A DNA stretch of 64,000 nucleotides from JABDMH01 sp964428345 (GCA_964428345.1 CAYRYD010000005.1:1-64000), one strand, 5' to 3'; shown: positions 33,232-43,608, numbered from the stretch's first letter. The notes: generated by a model from the sequence alone, not told the origin. A program made the numbers and translations.

Positions 33232-35628
33232 ATGTACCGACACTATCTCATCCTGGCTTTGCGGCACGTCAACAAACACCGGTTGTTTTCAGGGATCAAA
33301 ATCCTGGGACTTACCATTGCTACTGCTTCCTGTTTGTTGATTGCCCTGTATGTATATAATGAATTGAATTATGACCGGATGCATGAAAACGGAGACCGGA
33401 TTGTCAAGGCCAACATGGAATACCGGTTTGGCGGAGAAACCGTGCTGGCCAATGTTACCGGCAGTAAGGTAAGCCCTACCTTTACCCGGGTCTTTCCTGA
33501 GATTATTTCCGGGGTCAGGATGATTAAAAGTCTTCAGGTGGTTAAGGTTGGTGAACAACTTTACGAGGAGAATAACCTCTTTTTTGCCGACTCCACGTTT
33601 TTTTCAATTTTTTCATTTCCCCTTTTGTCAGGCAACAAAGAGATGATTCTTACCGAACCCAATCAGGTTGTTCTGACCAAAAAAGTTGCCTCGAAATATT
33701 TCGGGTCTGAAAATCCGGTTGGTAAATTCCTTCAGATCGGTATGCAGAAAGATTATGTGGTCGCTGGGGTGATGGATGACCCACCGTCCAACACACACAT
33801 CAAGCCAGATCTGGTGGTTTCCTTTAACACTTTATCGGAAGTCAGGAATGAATCCTGGTGGAATGCCAATTATGCTACCTATTTCCTGCTCCATCCAAAT
33901 ATCGATTTATCAGAACTCCAGCATAAAATAACTGCGTACATGAAGACGCAAAGTGAGGAGACGGGCCTCTCAGGAGACGACCACCTCACCTTTCATTTGG
34001 AGAAATTTAACAACATCTACCTGAAATCGGAAGTTCCTGGCAATTTTGAAGCTTCGGGAAATATCCGGTACATCTATATTTTAAGCATCGTCGGATTTCT
34101 GATTTTATTGATTGCATGTACGACCTATATTAATCTGACAACTGCTACCAGCACCGAAAGATCCCGGGAAATCGGTGTACAAAAAGTAATGGGTGTTAGT
34201 AAAACACATCTAATTACGCAGAATCTGATGGAATCGGGATTGATCATGCTGATTACCGTAGTGCTTGGTTTTCTTTTGGCAAAGGTGGGATTACCCTTTT
34301 TTAATCAGCTTTTTGACCGGCAGCTCATGTTTCATGAATTGTATAAAGCAGATAAACTTGGGGTGATCATTCTTATGGCAGTTTTGGTGAGCTTGCTTTC
34401 AGGTATTTATCCGGCTATGGTCATTGCAAGATATGAACCACTGAATGCTTTGAGAGGATTTTCAATATTACAGGGTAGAAAATCCCATTGGTTAAAGAAA
34501 TCGCTCATTGTATTTCAGTTTGGGATTTCCATTGTACTCACCATCAGTGCCCTGACCCTCTATTATCAGATGAATTATATTCATCATAAAAATCTGGGCT
34601 TTGAGAAAGACCTGGTGATCTCCATACCGGCTGATGGTACCGTCATTAAAAACTACCCTGCCCTAAAAGATCAGTTCACCGGTCTGCAGGATGTTGCCAG
34701 TGTGACGATTTCTTATGACTCACCTACCCTGATCCTGGGAGGTTACAATGCAGGAAAGGAAGCCGGTGGTCAAAGCAATCAACCGGTAACCGCACTTCCT
34801 TCCGGACTCGATTTTTTAGAAACCATGACCATTGATCTGCTGGCAGGTCAGGACTTTAGTCAGGCTGATCTCGAAATCAGCGGACGGCTTCAGGAGGATT
34901 CTACCCTGATGCGCAGCATCCTGATCAATCAGGCATTGTCTGATGCCTGGGGATGGAGTGAAGACGAAGCGATTGGGAAGGTGGTTAATTTTAATGGCAG
35001 GCGCAGTCTGATCAAAGGAGTTTTTCAAAATTTCCACTTTGCCAGTCTGCATCAGTCCATTGAACCCCTGGTGCTTTTTCCTGAAAATTGGGGGAGGATC
35101 ATATTGGTCAAGTTAACAGGGGGTCAAATACAAAACAGCATCGACAGGATCCGGGAGGCCTGGTCCGGTATCATTACCCACAGGCCATTTAACTATCATT
35201 TTCTCGATGAGGAGTTTGCCGAAATGTACCGGTTTGAAACGCAAAATGCCCGGGTTACCTATGTCTTTACCTGGCTGGCCATTCTGTTGGCTTGCCTGGG
35301 CCTCTTTGGGGTGGCTTCCTATGGGTTTGCCCAGCGGACCCGGGAAATTGGTATCCGTAAAGTGCTGGGTTCCAGTGCAGGGTCAATTTTTACCTTGCTT
35401 GCCCGTGAATATTTGCGGTTGGTCATTTTTGCCCTGCTGATAGCTGCCCCGGTTGCCTGGCTGATCATGAACCGGTGGCTTGAACAATTTGCTTACCGGA
35501 TTAATATGCAATGGTGGATGATAGTAGCCGCAGGAGCACTGGCTTTTGTGATTGCTGTCGCAACCTTGAGCTATCAGGGTATCCGGGCCGCCCTGATCAA
35601 CCCAGTAGAGAGCCTTAAACAAGAATAG
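33232..35628 (+). CDS. ABC transporter permease, MacB/FtsX type (orphan)
   Basis: About 798 residues with the two-module layout common in Bacteroidota: N-terminal membrane helix (GIKILGLTIATASCLLIALYVY), periplasmic MacB_PCD domain, FtsX helices (IYILSIVGFLILLIACTTYINLTTATSTERSREIGVQKVMG-type, i.e. the EIGVQKVMG signature), second MacB_PCD domain and second FtsX set (REIGIRKVLGSSAGSIF). The start ATG 33232 gives the usual MYRHYLILALRHVNKHR beginning; the frame is open back to TTG 33160. A GGAGGAG lies 17 bases upstream. No ATPase or membrane-fusion partner is in the window, so its job, perhaps peptide or lipoprotein export, is unclear. Confidence 0.8.
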   Translation: MYRHYLILALRHVNKHRLFSGIKILGLTIATASCLLIALYVYNELNYDRMHENGDRIVKANMEYRFGGETVLANVTGSKVSPTFTRVFPEIISGVRMIKSLQVVKVGEQLYEENNLFFADSTFFSIFSFPLLSGNKEMILTEPNQVVLTKKVASKYFGSENPVGKFLQIGMQKDYVVAGVMDDPPSNTHIKPDLVVSFNTLSEVRNESWWNANYATYFLLHPNIDLSELQHKITAYMKTQSEETGLSGDDHLTFHLEKFNNIYLKSEVPGNFEASGNIRYIYILSIVGFLILLIACTTYINLTTATSTERSREIGVQKVMGVSKTHLITQNLMESGLIMLITVVLGFLLAKVGLPFFNQLFDRQLMFHELYKADKLGVIILMAVLVSLLSGIYPAMVIARYEPLNALRGFSILQGRKSHWLKKSLIVFQFGISIVLTISALTLYYQMNYIHHKNLGFEKDLVISIPADGTVIKNYPALKDQFTGLQDVASVTISYDSPTLILGGYNAGKEAGGQSNQPVTALPSGLDFLETMTIDLLAGQDFSQADLEISGRLQEDSTLMRSILINQALSDAWGWSEDEAIGKVVNFNGRRSLIKGVFQNFHFASLHQSIEPLVLFPENWGRIILVKLTGGQIQNSIDRIREAWSGIITHRPFNYHFLDEEFAEMYRFETQNARVTYVFTWLAILLACLGLFGVASYGFAQRTREIGIRKVLGSSAGSIFTLLAREYLRLVIFALLIAAPVAWLIMNRWLEQFAYRINMQWWMIVAAGALAFVIAVATLSYQGIRAALINPVESLKQE

Positions 35629-35685
35629 ATTCGGACTATTTAATTAGAAGGACCAGTATTTTTCTGCTCAAATGATAGATCTATT

Positions 35686-38133
35686 ATGTTTCGAAATTAT
35701 CTGCTCGTCGCTTATCGCACACTGAAGAGAAACAAGACTTTCAGTTTTATTAATTTTCTTGGGCTGACCATCGGCACTATTTGCTTTCTCTACATTTTAC
35801 TGTATGTGCGTTATCACCGGAATTTTGACCGTCATCACAGTCAGATAGACCAGCTGTATCGCATCATCAGTGATCTCGATCTTGCCAATGACGGTGAGGT
35901 ATTACATATGGCGACCTGCTCTCCACCTATAGCGCCGGGCCTGCAGGAAGATTACCCGGAGGTGGAGATGGTGACCAGAGTCTGCAGTCACCCCAGCCTC
36001 GAACAAAATCTGATCCGGATCGGTGAGAAGGTTTTTTATGAAAAAAAGGGCCTGTATGTAGACAGTACGTTCTTCCGGATGTTTGATTATCATTTCATCG
36101 AAGGTGATCCCGCCACAGCTTTAAATGAACCCTATACCATCGTGATTTCATCGAGACTGGCCGGCAAATTGTTTGATCAGTCTTCCGCATTGGGTGAAGT
36201 CATTAATATTGGTGGCGGCGGGTCTGAACAGCCATTTAGAATCATGGGGGTTTATGATGATGCCCTGGGTGAGAGCCATCTAATGCCTGAATTTTTTATC
36301 GCCATGAATTCGGGAGGTATTGGTCAGTTTATCCGGACCAACAATTCATGGGCAGGAAATAATTTCATTTATGGATATGTCAAATTAAGACCTGGAACTG
36401 ATCCGGTGGCACTGGAAGCGAAATTGCCGGAGTTCCTGCTGGCACATGGAGCTGATCAGTTAAGACAGCTCGGGATGAAGAAATCACTTCATTTACAACC
36501 GGTAAAAGAAATCCACACCGGATCCGGGCTCAATGCAGACATGGCGAATAACACCAGCGCTACCTTTCTGAATATTCTTCTGATTATTGCCGGATTCATC
36601 CAATTGGTAGCCTGTGTCAATTTTATGAATCTGACCACGGCCCGGTCGACCAAAAGAGCCCAGGAAGTGGGCATCCGAAAAACCGTCGGAGCTCCCAGGG
36701 CTGCTCTGATGGGTCAGTTTCTGGGAGAAAGTGTATTGCTCTCGGCCATTTCCATGCTGTTCGCTATTCCTGTACTGCAACTTCTCCTGCCACTGATCAA
36801 TTCCATTACCGGAACCGGGGTGGAGATTCAACTGACAGCCAGCTGGGGTTTCATTCTTCTACTGGCATTTTTAATCATTTTAACCGGATTGGTGGCCGGA
36901 AGTTACCCCGCTTTCTATCTGTCCTCCTTCCAACCCCTGCAGGTACTAAGAAACAAAGGTGTGGTGACCGGACGGGATCACAGAGGCTGGTTAAGAAAGG
37001 GAATGGTTGTTGGCCAGTTTACCATTGCCATTGTCCTGGTCATTGGCGCTCTGATTATCCGTTCACAGCTGCACTATATGCTGGAGAAAGATCTGGGGTT
37101 TGAGCGAAGCAATAAGATTGTGATACCCTTTCATTCTCAGGAGACCATGCATAAACTCGAACTTTTTAAGAATGAACTCCTGCATTTTCCGGAAGTGCTC
37201 TCTGCTTCGGCCATGAGTAAATACCCCGGTCAAAAACTGGTCAATGACCTTCCAATGTACCGGGAAGGAGAAGACATGAACAGCGCAGTCGACATCCGCT
37301 TTAATTATGTCGACAGTGATTTTTTTAAAACGTTGAAGATCAATGTGCAGGAAGGACGTGAGCTCCTTGTGTCAGACACCACCAAAGACGGATCGACCAT
37401 GGGGGTGGTCCTCAATGAGACCGCCATTAAGCGTTTAGGCATCAGGGCTCAGGATGCCCCGGGTATGCAGTTGTTTTCCCAGTTTGAAGATCTGAACTTC
37501 AGGGCAATCATTATCGGTGTGATGGAAGACGTTATTTATCAGGATCTTTCCAATGAGGTCACTCCCTTTATGGTGGCGGCTGAGCCTATCCGAAATCTCC
37601 AATACCTGGTAGCTGATGTCAGCACCGCTGATTATCATGCCTTAACCGATAAGGTGGAAGCAACCTGGAAAAGGATCATCCCGGATTTTCCCTTTGAGTT
37701 TTCTTTTCTGGATGACAACATCAATAACTTATATAAAACAGAACAGTCATTGTCGCGGATTATTACCGTCTTTACCTTTATCGCGATTTTTATTTCCTGC
37801 CTTGGATTGTTTGGACTTTCGGTATTTGCCGCCGAACAACGAAGAAAGGAAATCGGTATCCGAAAAGTGTTGGGGGCCTCAACCCTGGGCATTGTGCGAA
37901 TTTTATCCTTTGATTTTCTCAAGCTGGTGCTGATGGCCCTGGTGGTGGCTTCACCGCTGGCTTATTACTTTATGGATCAGTGGCTGGGAGATTTCGCCTA
38001 CAGAATACCGGTTTCCGGATCGTATTTCATCTGGGCTGGGGTTGCCGCTTTGATCATTTCCTTTTTTACAGTCAGCTTCCAGAGTGTCCGGGCTGCCCTG
38101 GTGAATCCTTCCCAGAGTCTGAAATCGGAATGA
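35686..38133 (+). CDS. ABC transporter permease, MacB/FtsX type (orphan, second copy)
   Basis: The 815-residue product has the same two-fold MacB_PCD/FtsX architecture as the preceding gene (MFRNYLLVAYRTLKRNKTF start, first FtsX signature AQEVGIRKTVGAPRAAL, second RRKEIGIRKVLGASTLGI) but is clearly diverged from it. The two lie 57 bases apart and are probably co-transcribed. Tandem expansions of such permeases without ATPases are common in Bacteroidota; they may use an ATPase encoded elsewhere. Confidence 0.8.
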   Translation: MFRNYLLVAYRTLKRNKTFSFINFLGLTIGTICFLYILLYVRYHRNFDRHHSQIDQLYRIISDLDLANDGEVLHMATCSPPIAPGLQEDYPEVEMVTRVCSHPSLEQNLIRIGEKVFYEKKGLYVDSTFFRMFDYHFIEGDPATALNEPYTIVISSRLAGKLFDQSSALGEVINIGGGGSEQPFRIMGVYDDALGESHLMPEFFIAMNSGGIGQFIRTNNSWAGNNFIYGYVKLRPGTDPVALEAKLPEFLLAHGADQLRQLGMKKSLHLQPVKEIHTGSGLNADMANNTSATFLNILLIIAGFIQLVACVNFMNLTTARSTKRAQEVGIRKTVGAPRAALMGQFLGESVLLSAISMLFAIPVLQLLLPLINSITGTGVEIQLTASWGFILLLAFLIILTGLVAGSYPAFYLSSFQPLQVLRNKGVVTGRDHRGWLRKGMVVGQFTIAIVLVIGALIIRSQLHYMLEKDLGFERSNKIVIPFHSQETMHKLELFKNELLHFPEVLSASAMSKYPGQKLVNDLPMYREGEDMNSAVDIRFNYVDSDFFKTLKINVQEGRELLVSDTTKDGSTMGVVLNETAIKRLGIRAQDAPGMQLFSQFEDLNFRAIIIGVMEDVIYQDLSNEVTPFMVAAEPIRNLQYLVADVSTADYHALTDKVEATWKRIIPDFPFEFSFLDDNINNLYKTEQSLSRIITVFTFIAIFISCLGLFGLSVFAAEQRRKEIGIRKVLGASTLGIVRILSFDFLKLVLMALVVASPLAYYFMDQWLGDFAYRIPVSGSYFIWAGVAALIISFFTVSFQSVRAALVNPSQSLKSE

Positions 38134-38332
38134 TCTCCCGAGTCAGTTTCGGATTGCTGGTTCCTGCCCACTAATTATTCTCAAATAGCAGAAGATCTGC
38201 CAGGGATAGCGCTGCTATGATTGCTGCATTGGCTGACCGATGGAAAGGCCTCCTGATTGACTTGTTGCTCTGTCTGAAAAGCACTATAATTGAATGATGA
38301 ATTGCCAATCAGACATCCTATCATAGTCATCC

Positions 38333-39730
38333 ATGACAGAAACTCCCAACACCAGAGCCTTGCTTAAGCAATTCCAAACCTTCTTAAGTCAGAGGTTTAA
38401 TCTTTCGGAAGGGAAGGCCAGTCAGACCGAGACTTCCAATGAAATCAAACAAAATGTGGTTTTTAAAGGAGCCAATCTCTGGATTCTGATTTTCGCGATC
38501 ATGGTGGCATCCGTTGGGCTCGATGTCAACAGCACGGCGGTCGTTATCGGGGCAATGCTGATCTCACCGCTGATGGGTCCCATCATGGGTATTGGTTTGG
38601 GAGTCGGTACCAATGATTTTGAGTTGATTATCAACGCGTTGAAGAATCTGGGGATCGCAGTGTTGATCAGTGTCCTGACCTCCGCCCTTTATTTCTGGAT
38701 ATCTCCCCTGGATGAGGCGCAATCTGAATTGCTGGCCCGGACTTCGCCTACCCTGTGGGATGTTCTGATTGCGTTATTTGGTGGGTTTGCCGGTATTGTC
38801 GCCGGATCCCGCAAGGAGAAAAGCACGGCGATACCGGGGGTGGCTATTGCCACAGCATTGATGCCTCCCCTTTGTACGGCTGGTTTCGGGCTGGCTACCA
38901 CGCAATGGACTTACTTCATTGGCGCCTTGTATTTATTCCTCATCAACAGTGTTTTTATCACTCTTGCAACGTATATTATTGTCAGGGCTTTACGATTCAG
39001 ACCCAAGGAATTTCTGGATGCTGAACGTGAGAAAAGAGTAAAAAGATACATTACGCTTTTTGTGGTCATGACGATTATCCCCAGTGTCTATACAGCATTT
39101 CATATCACAAAAGAATCTTTCTTCAGACGCAATGCCAATGATTTCATCCATCAGGAGTTTGATTTTGAAAATACCCAGGTAATCAGTCGAAGGCTGGAAT
39201 ATCACCGTAAAGGTAGCTCGATCGCGATTACACTCTTTGGTGAGCGGGTTTCTGAAGAGACCATTGAGGAAATCAAAGAGAAGATGCCGGATTACAATCT
39301 ATATGATACACAACTAAGAGTGATGCAGGGACAGATCGAACAGACCGGCGTTGACCTGGCAACCATTGAATTGCTCAATCAGCAATTGAGGAGTGGCATC
39401 ATTGAAGATTTGTACCGGAAAAATGAAGCGCAGATAAAAAACCGCGATGACCGGATCCGGGTACTGGAGAATGAACTGATTGAATACCGTAAGAAAGAAA
39501 TACCCGTACTGGAACTGGTGGATGAAATTAAGGTGATCAATGGCAATGTGACCGAAATTTCGATTGCGCCGGCGATTTTATCACAAGTAGACAGCATTCA
39601 GACGGATACCCTTTATCTGGCTTATCTCAATTTTAAGCGACGTCCTTCTTCAGCAGAAGTCCGGAAAATGGAAGACTGGTTGAAAGCCCGGCTCAACACC
39701 GGAAAGATAAAGGTAGTGCAGAATTATTAG
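38333..39730 (+). CDS. DUF389 membrane protein
   Basis: The 465-residue protein has a DUF389 membrane domain at about 45-240 with the family blocks NSTAVVIGAMLISPLMGPIMGIG, GIVAGSRKEKSTAIPGVAIATALMPPLCTAGFGLA and six or so helices. A helix near 250-270 follows and then a soluble C-terminal region of 190 residues with coiled-coil potential (NEAQIKNRDDRIRVLENELIEYRKK). The function of DUF389 proteins is not established. It seems monocistronic. Confidence 0.85.
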   Translation: MTETPNTRALLKQFQTFLSQRFNLSEGKASQTETSNEIKQNVVFKGANLWILIFAIMVASVGLDVNSTAVVIGAMLISPLMGPIMGIGLGVGTNDFELIINALKNLGIAVLISVLTSALYFWISPLDEAQSELLARTSPTLWDVLIALFGGFAGIVAGSRKEKSTAIPGVAIATALMPPLCTAGFGLATTQWTYFIGALYLFLINSVFITLATYIIVRALRFRPKEFLDAEREKRVKRYITLFVVMTIIPSVYTAFHITKESFFRRNANDFIHQEFDFENTQVISRRLEYHRKGSSIAITLFGERVSEETIEEIKEKMPDYNLYDTQLRVMQGQIEQTGVDLATIELLNQQLRSGIIEDLYRKNEAQIKNRDDRIRVLENELIEYRKKEIPVLELVDEIKVINGNVTEISIAPAILSQVDSIQTDTLYLAYLNFKRRPSSAEVRKMEDWLKARLNTGKIKVVQNY

Positions 39731-40000
39731 TGCGTTTTTAATGATTATCTTATTCATTGAGGATGATATGAATGTTAGATGAATTAAACATTCTCCGGAT
39801 GATTTGGTATTTACTGATAAACGCTTATACACAGAGACTAATGAGAGTAACTGCAAAACAGGGTTTCAGGAATGGTAGAACCGAGCTCAAGGGATTTATT
39901 AATGTTGCATGATATTTTGATAATGAATATGCACATTTGTCCTCGATATCACAATGATCATTGATCCGTAGAGACGTGATACAATAATATATCCAGTCAT

Positions 40001-40483
40001 ATGCATCCACGTCTTGAAAATATACCTGATAAAAAATTATTGGGAATGAGACTGCGCATGACCCTGGCTCAAAACCAGACGGCAGAACTTTGGAGAAGTC
40101 TGATGGCACGCCGCAGGGAAATAAAGAACAAACTGAATGATGATTTTATCTCGATGCAGATATTTGATCAATCATTCGATTTTCGAAATTTCAACGAAAA
40201 TACGGTCTTTGAAAAATGGGCGGCGGTTGAGGTAACCGATTTTGATTCGATTCCCGAGGGTCTCGAAAGCACTGTACTCAAAGGGGGATTGTACGCCGTT
40301 TTTTTACACAGGGGAGCAGCTCCTGCCGGTGAGAAGTCCTTCCGGTATATTTTTGGAACCTGGTTGCCGTCGTCGGGATATGACCTGGATGACCGGCCGC
40401 ATTTTGAGGTGCTGGGTGAGAAGTATAAGAATGATGATCCGGACTCTGAAGAGGAAATCTGGATACCGGTCAAGCGAAAATGA
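40001..40483 (+). CDS. Stand-alone GyrI-like small-molecule-binding protein
   Basis: A 160-residue protein that matches the GyrI-like/AraC effector-binding (SOUL-type) fold: LENIPDKKLLGMRLRMTLAQN at the start, FEKWAAVEVTDFDSIPEG, LKGGLYAVFLHRG and SFRYIFGTWLPSSGYDLDDRPHFEVL near the end. No DNA-binding domain is attached. Some relatives bind or hydrolyse toxic small molecules; others are of unknown role. It stands alone, with 270 bases of sequence in front in which I see no gene. Confidence 0.72.
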   Translation: MHPRLENIPDKKLLGMRLRMTLAQNQTAELWRSLMARRREIKNKLNDDFISMQIFDQSFDFRNFNENTVFEKWAAVEVTDFDSIPEGLESTVLKGGLYAVFLHRGAAPAGEKSFRYIFGTWLPSSGYDLDDRPHFEVLGEKYKNDDPDSEEEIWIPVKRK

Positions 40484-40678
40484 TCTGAACGGATCAGCAG
40501 ATTTGATGGCTACCTGAATGGGCGCGTCACCATCTTTTCAAACCCATCAAAAAATGGATCTCTTTTTACTGCCCCAGACAACAGGGATCGCAAGAAAGTC
40601 AATCAGGGAAAACGAGGATAATATTTTTAAATTGTGGTTCATTATCCTGACCTTGTTCATTTATCTTCAAATAATCTT

Positions 40679-41419
40679 ATGAGTCTGAAAATTGTTGGCG
40701 CCGGCTTTGGAAGAACTGGTACGATGTCCACGTACACCGCTCTGAATATTTTAGGCTATCGCTGCTATCATATGTTTGAAGTCATTGGAAACAAAGAAAA
40801 TAAATCGCACCTGGATTTCTGGAATCGCGTAGCCAATGCGCCAGCGGGGCAGCAACACCCCTGGGAGGAGGTATTTGCCAATTACTCTGCTACAGTGGAT
40901 AATCCCGGGTGTTGTGTCTGGAGGGAGTTGCTGGTTGCCTATCCTGAGGCCAAGGTGATCCTCACTCTTCATCCCAGGGGACCGGAAGCATGGTACGAGA
41001 GCACCATCGACACTATTTATTTTACCGAAACCATGTGGCAATTCAAATTACTTCGGTTGGTCACCCCATTTGCCCGGAAGATGGGCAATATGACCTCAAA
41101 GCTAATCTGGAAGCGTTCCCATAAAGGAACCATGAATGATAGGACAGCGGCCATTGCCCGGTATCACGAGCATATCGGAGAAATCAGAAGGGAGGTTCCT
41201 CCGGAAAAACTTCTGGTATTTACGGTAGACCAGGGATGGGAGCCGCTGTGTGCATTTTTGGAGGTACCGGTGCCGGAAGATGATTTCCCCAATGTCAATG
41301 ACCGGGCAGCAATCAAGAAATCGTTGGCCGATATGACCAAAGGAGCCTATTTCATTCTGGGCATTGCAGCTACCCTGTTGGTGGGTATTTTCTATCTCAC
41401 CTATCAATGGGTTGGCTGA
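40679..41419 (+). CDS. Sulfotransferase-family protein with C-terminal membrane anchor
   Basis: The 246-residue protein has the 5'-phosphosulfate-binding-like start KIVGAGFGRTGTMSTYTALNILGY and continues as the sulfotransferase family 4 type (WRELLVAYPEAKVILTLHPRGPEAWYEST; PPEKLLVFTVDQGWEPLCAFLEVPVPEDDFPNVND-type end, quoted in parts). A hydrophobic segment near the C-terminus (YFILGIAATLLVGIFYLTY) may anchor it to the inner membrane. ATG 40679 is used rather than an in-frame GTG further up because the nucleotide-binding motif follows it directly. The acceptor is unknown. Confidence 0.75.
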   Translation: MSLKIVGAGFGRTGTMSTYTALNILGYRCYHMFEVIGNKENKSHLDFWNRVANAPAGQQHPWEEVFANYSATVDNPGCCVWRELLVAYPEAKVILTLHPRGPEAWYESTIDTIYFTETMWQFKLLRLVTPFARKMGNMTSKLIWKRSHKGTMNDRTAAIARYHEHIGEIRREVPPEKLLVFTVDQGWEPLCAFLEVPVPEDDFPNVNDRAAIKKSLADMTKGAYFILGIAATLLVGIFYLTYQWVG

Positions 41420-41505
41420 TCCAATACCAGTTGGTCAATTGTCATCCAAACTTGTGAATCGATCTCGGGGATTCATATTCCCTGATGCGAAAAGGATAGA
41501 CTGGG

Positions 41506-41808
41506 CTATGAGTACGGCTTCATTTCACCTTTACGCTTATCACACTGAATTTCCAGATCCCGGATGGTTTCAGCCAGTGATGCCTCAAAGGTTTCCTCAT
41601 CGGATGAGGCAAAGAGCCTTGGACCCGGGCAACTCAGCCGGATTTCACAGATCTTGCCTTTTCCGTAAGTGCCTTTTTCTTCTTTAAAAAAGACTTCTGC
41701 CCGGATGATCCAGTCAAATTTAGTGGAAAGATCATCCAGTTTTTCCAGGGCTAGATTTTCAGCAGTGGGGTTTTTCTCGGTTTTTATAAATTGAATATTG
41801 ATTTCCAT
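41506..41808 (-). CDS. Ribosome hibernation-promoting factor family protein (HPF/RaiA)
   Basis: The 100-residue product is a short-form HPF/RaiA: MEINIQFIKTEKNPTAENLALEKLDDL followed by beta-strands and a conserved basic/acidic pattern, ending soon after the second helix (ASLAETIRDLEIQCDKRKG). The long-form dimerisation domain is absent. Such proteins bind the 30S subunit in stationary phase. A TAnnTTTG element (TATCTTTG, minus strand 41872-41865) lies about 57 bases upstream. It is monocistronic. Confidence 0.82.
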   Translation of the reverse strand: MEINIQFIKTEKNPTAENLALEKLDDLSTKFDWIIRAEVFFKEEKGTYGKGKICEIRLSCPGPRLFASSDEETFEASLAETIRDLEIQCDKRKGEMKPYS

Positions 41809-42167
41809 TATTTGTTACCAGTTTTTAACAATATCCGGATCATTGTGATCCCTTTTGGCAGACACAAAGATAACCAATTGCACTGGTTAATATCCTGATG
41901 ACCGTGCGATTTTCAGACCGGCTCCGGACTCCTGATTCTCGGATGATAGAATTTTGCATGACCGACGTTACCGGTAGATTGCTAACGGGCTCGGCATCCA
42001 AAGGTTTTGCGGTAGACTGATAGCGGAATGGAGGGTTGTAAGTAAGCCGGTTATTGACCTCAAAGACCGGATTTCTTGTGAAAAATCCGATTTCACCTGA
42101 TGGGAAAGTAGTATCTTTTGGTCCCGGTGGGTTTGATTCAGCCGGGGAAATCTGACTTTACGAATCA
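41809..42167. other. Intergenic region between divergent HPF and ZIP genes
   Basis: I see no gene. It contains the probable HPF promoter element on the minus strand at 41865-41872 and presumably a promoter for the plus-strand ZIP gene; a sequence GTATCTTTTGG near 42110 is only close to the consensus. Confidence 0.4.
41865..41872 (-). promoter_or_regulatory. Probable -7 element of HPF gene
   Basis: TATCTTTG on the minus strand fits TAnnTTTG exactly. No clear TTG lies at the expected -33 distance, so this is a weaker prediction. Confidence 0.35.
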
Positions 42168-42986
42168 ATGGAGGTTGACTGGTTACTCGATTACAATCCG
42201 GTATTGCTGGCTTTCGTGGCCACCCTTTTCACCTGGCTGGTTACTGCCCTCGGTGCTTCCCTGGTATTTTTTTTCAATACCATCAATAAGCGGATCCTGA
42301 ATCTGATGCTCGGCTTTGCAGCCGGTGTTATGATCGCAGCCAGTTTTTGGTCCTTGTTGAATCCGGCTATTGAGATGGAAGAAGCTAAGAATCCGTCTTA
42401 TGCATGGTTGCCGGCCGTAATTGGATTTTTATCCGGGGGTGCTTTTATTTTATTAATTGACAAGATACTGCCGCACCTGCATGGGCGACTGCCGGTCGAT
42501 CGTGCCGAAGGGATCAAGACCTCATGGGACCGCAGCATCTTGTTGATTCTGGCGATCACCCTCCATAATATACCCGAAGGTCTGGCGGTGGGGGTAGCCT
42601 TTGGAGCACTGGCTGGTAATCCAGATCCGGCATTATTGTCGGGAGCGATAGTTCTGGCGCTGGGCATCGGATTGCAGAATTTTCCCGAAGGGGCTGCAGT
42701 ATCTATTCCCTTGAGACGGGAAGGATTCACCCGGTCAAAAGCTTTCTATTATGGTCAATTGTCTGCTGTGGTTGAACCACTGGCCGGTATTGTGGGAGCT
42801 TATCTGGTGGTGACTATGACTCCTTTGCTTCCATATGCCCTGTCCTTTGCAGCCGGAGCGATGATCTTTGTGGTGGTTGAAGAATTAATACCGGAATCTC
42901 AGGTTGGACATGAAACGGATCTGTCAACCATTGGAGCCATGCTCGGTTTCACGATCATGATGTTTCTGGACGTGGCGTTAGGCTGA
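42168..42986 (+). CDS. ZIP-family metal transporter
   Basis: The 272-residue inner-membrane protein has eight predicted helices and both ZIP metal-binding signatures: HNIPEGLAVGVAFG in helix 4 and NFPEGAAVSIPLRREG in helix 5. The GufA-like layout, with a short hydrophilic loop between helices 3 and 4 (PHLHGRLPVDRAEG), suits zinc or other divalent metal uptake into the cytoplasm. It is transcribed alone. Confidence 0.88.
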   Translation: MEVDWLLDYNPVLLAFVATLFTWLVTALGASLVFFFNTINKRILNLMLGFAAGVMIAASFWSLLNPAIEMEEAKNPSYAWLPAVIGFLSGGAFILLIDKILPHLHGRLPVDRAEGIKTSWDRSILLILAITLHNIPEGLAVGVAFGALAGNPDPALLSGAIVLALGIGLQNFPEGAAVSIPLRREGFTRSKAFYYGQLSAVVEPLAGIVGAYLVVTMTPLLPYALSFAAGAMIFVVVEELIPESQVGHETDLSTIGAMLGFTIMMFLDVALG

Positions 42987-43070
42987 TCCGGTTTTCGGGA
43001 CATTCAACGGTGCGAATTGTACGGTGGAAAAAGTCAGAGTTTTTGGTTTGATTAAATCAGGCAACACAAT

Positions 43071-43520
43071 ATGGTCAGACAGCTTCGTAAGAATGAGGAA
43101 ATCCCCTGGGATCTCTTATTACTTGCCGATGAGACAACCGAAGCCATCAACCGCTATATCAACAAATGCGATATCTATGTTTATGAATGTGGATACTACC
43201 TGATAGCCACATACGCTGTGCAGCCGGTTGATCAGGAATCGTTGGAGATTAAAAATATCGCAGTGGCTGACAAATACCAGAGACGGGGAATCGGAAGTCT
43301 TCTGCTGATGGATGCGGCGCATAGGGCAAAAAACAAGGGCTTCCGAAGATTGATCGTCGGAACCGGTGATGCTTCGGCCGGACCGTTGAAATTTTACCTG
43401 AAAGCAGGTTTCGAAAAATTTGATATCCGAAAAGATTTTTTTGTCCGCAACTATCCGGAACCCATTTATGAAAATGGCGTACAACTACAAGATATGATTC
43501 TGTTAAAGTTGGAATTATGA
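43071..43520 (+). CDS. GNAT-family N-acetyltransferase
   Basis: A 149-residue GNAT protein. The acetyl-CoA-binding motif is VADKYQRRGIGSLLLMDA, with the R/Q-x-x-G-x-G/A pattern intact, followed by FRRLIVGTGDASAGPLKFYLKAGFEK, the usual motif B. The substrate, small molecule or protein, cannot be told. It is followed 88 bases later by a nitrilase-family gene. Confidence 0.85.
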   Translation: MVRQLRKNEEIPWDLLLLADETTEAINRYINKCDIYVYECGYYLIATYAVQPVDQESLEIKNIAVADKYQRRGIGSLLLMDAAHRAKNKGFRRLIVGTGDASAGPLKFYLKAGFEKFDIRKDFFVRNYPEPIYENGVQLQDMILLKLEL

Positions 43521-43608
43521 CTATCACACCAGCACCTGCTAAATGAAATGCGATTTTTAGGAAGGTTTTCAAAATGGAGCATATAACCACTGCTAAACCA
43601 ATGGGACA

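Noticed and set aside
39731..40000. Possible small gene between DUF389 and GyrI-like genes
   Set aside because: Frames here are short, start poorly and show no recognisable protein features; the stretch is AT-rich intergenic DNA.
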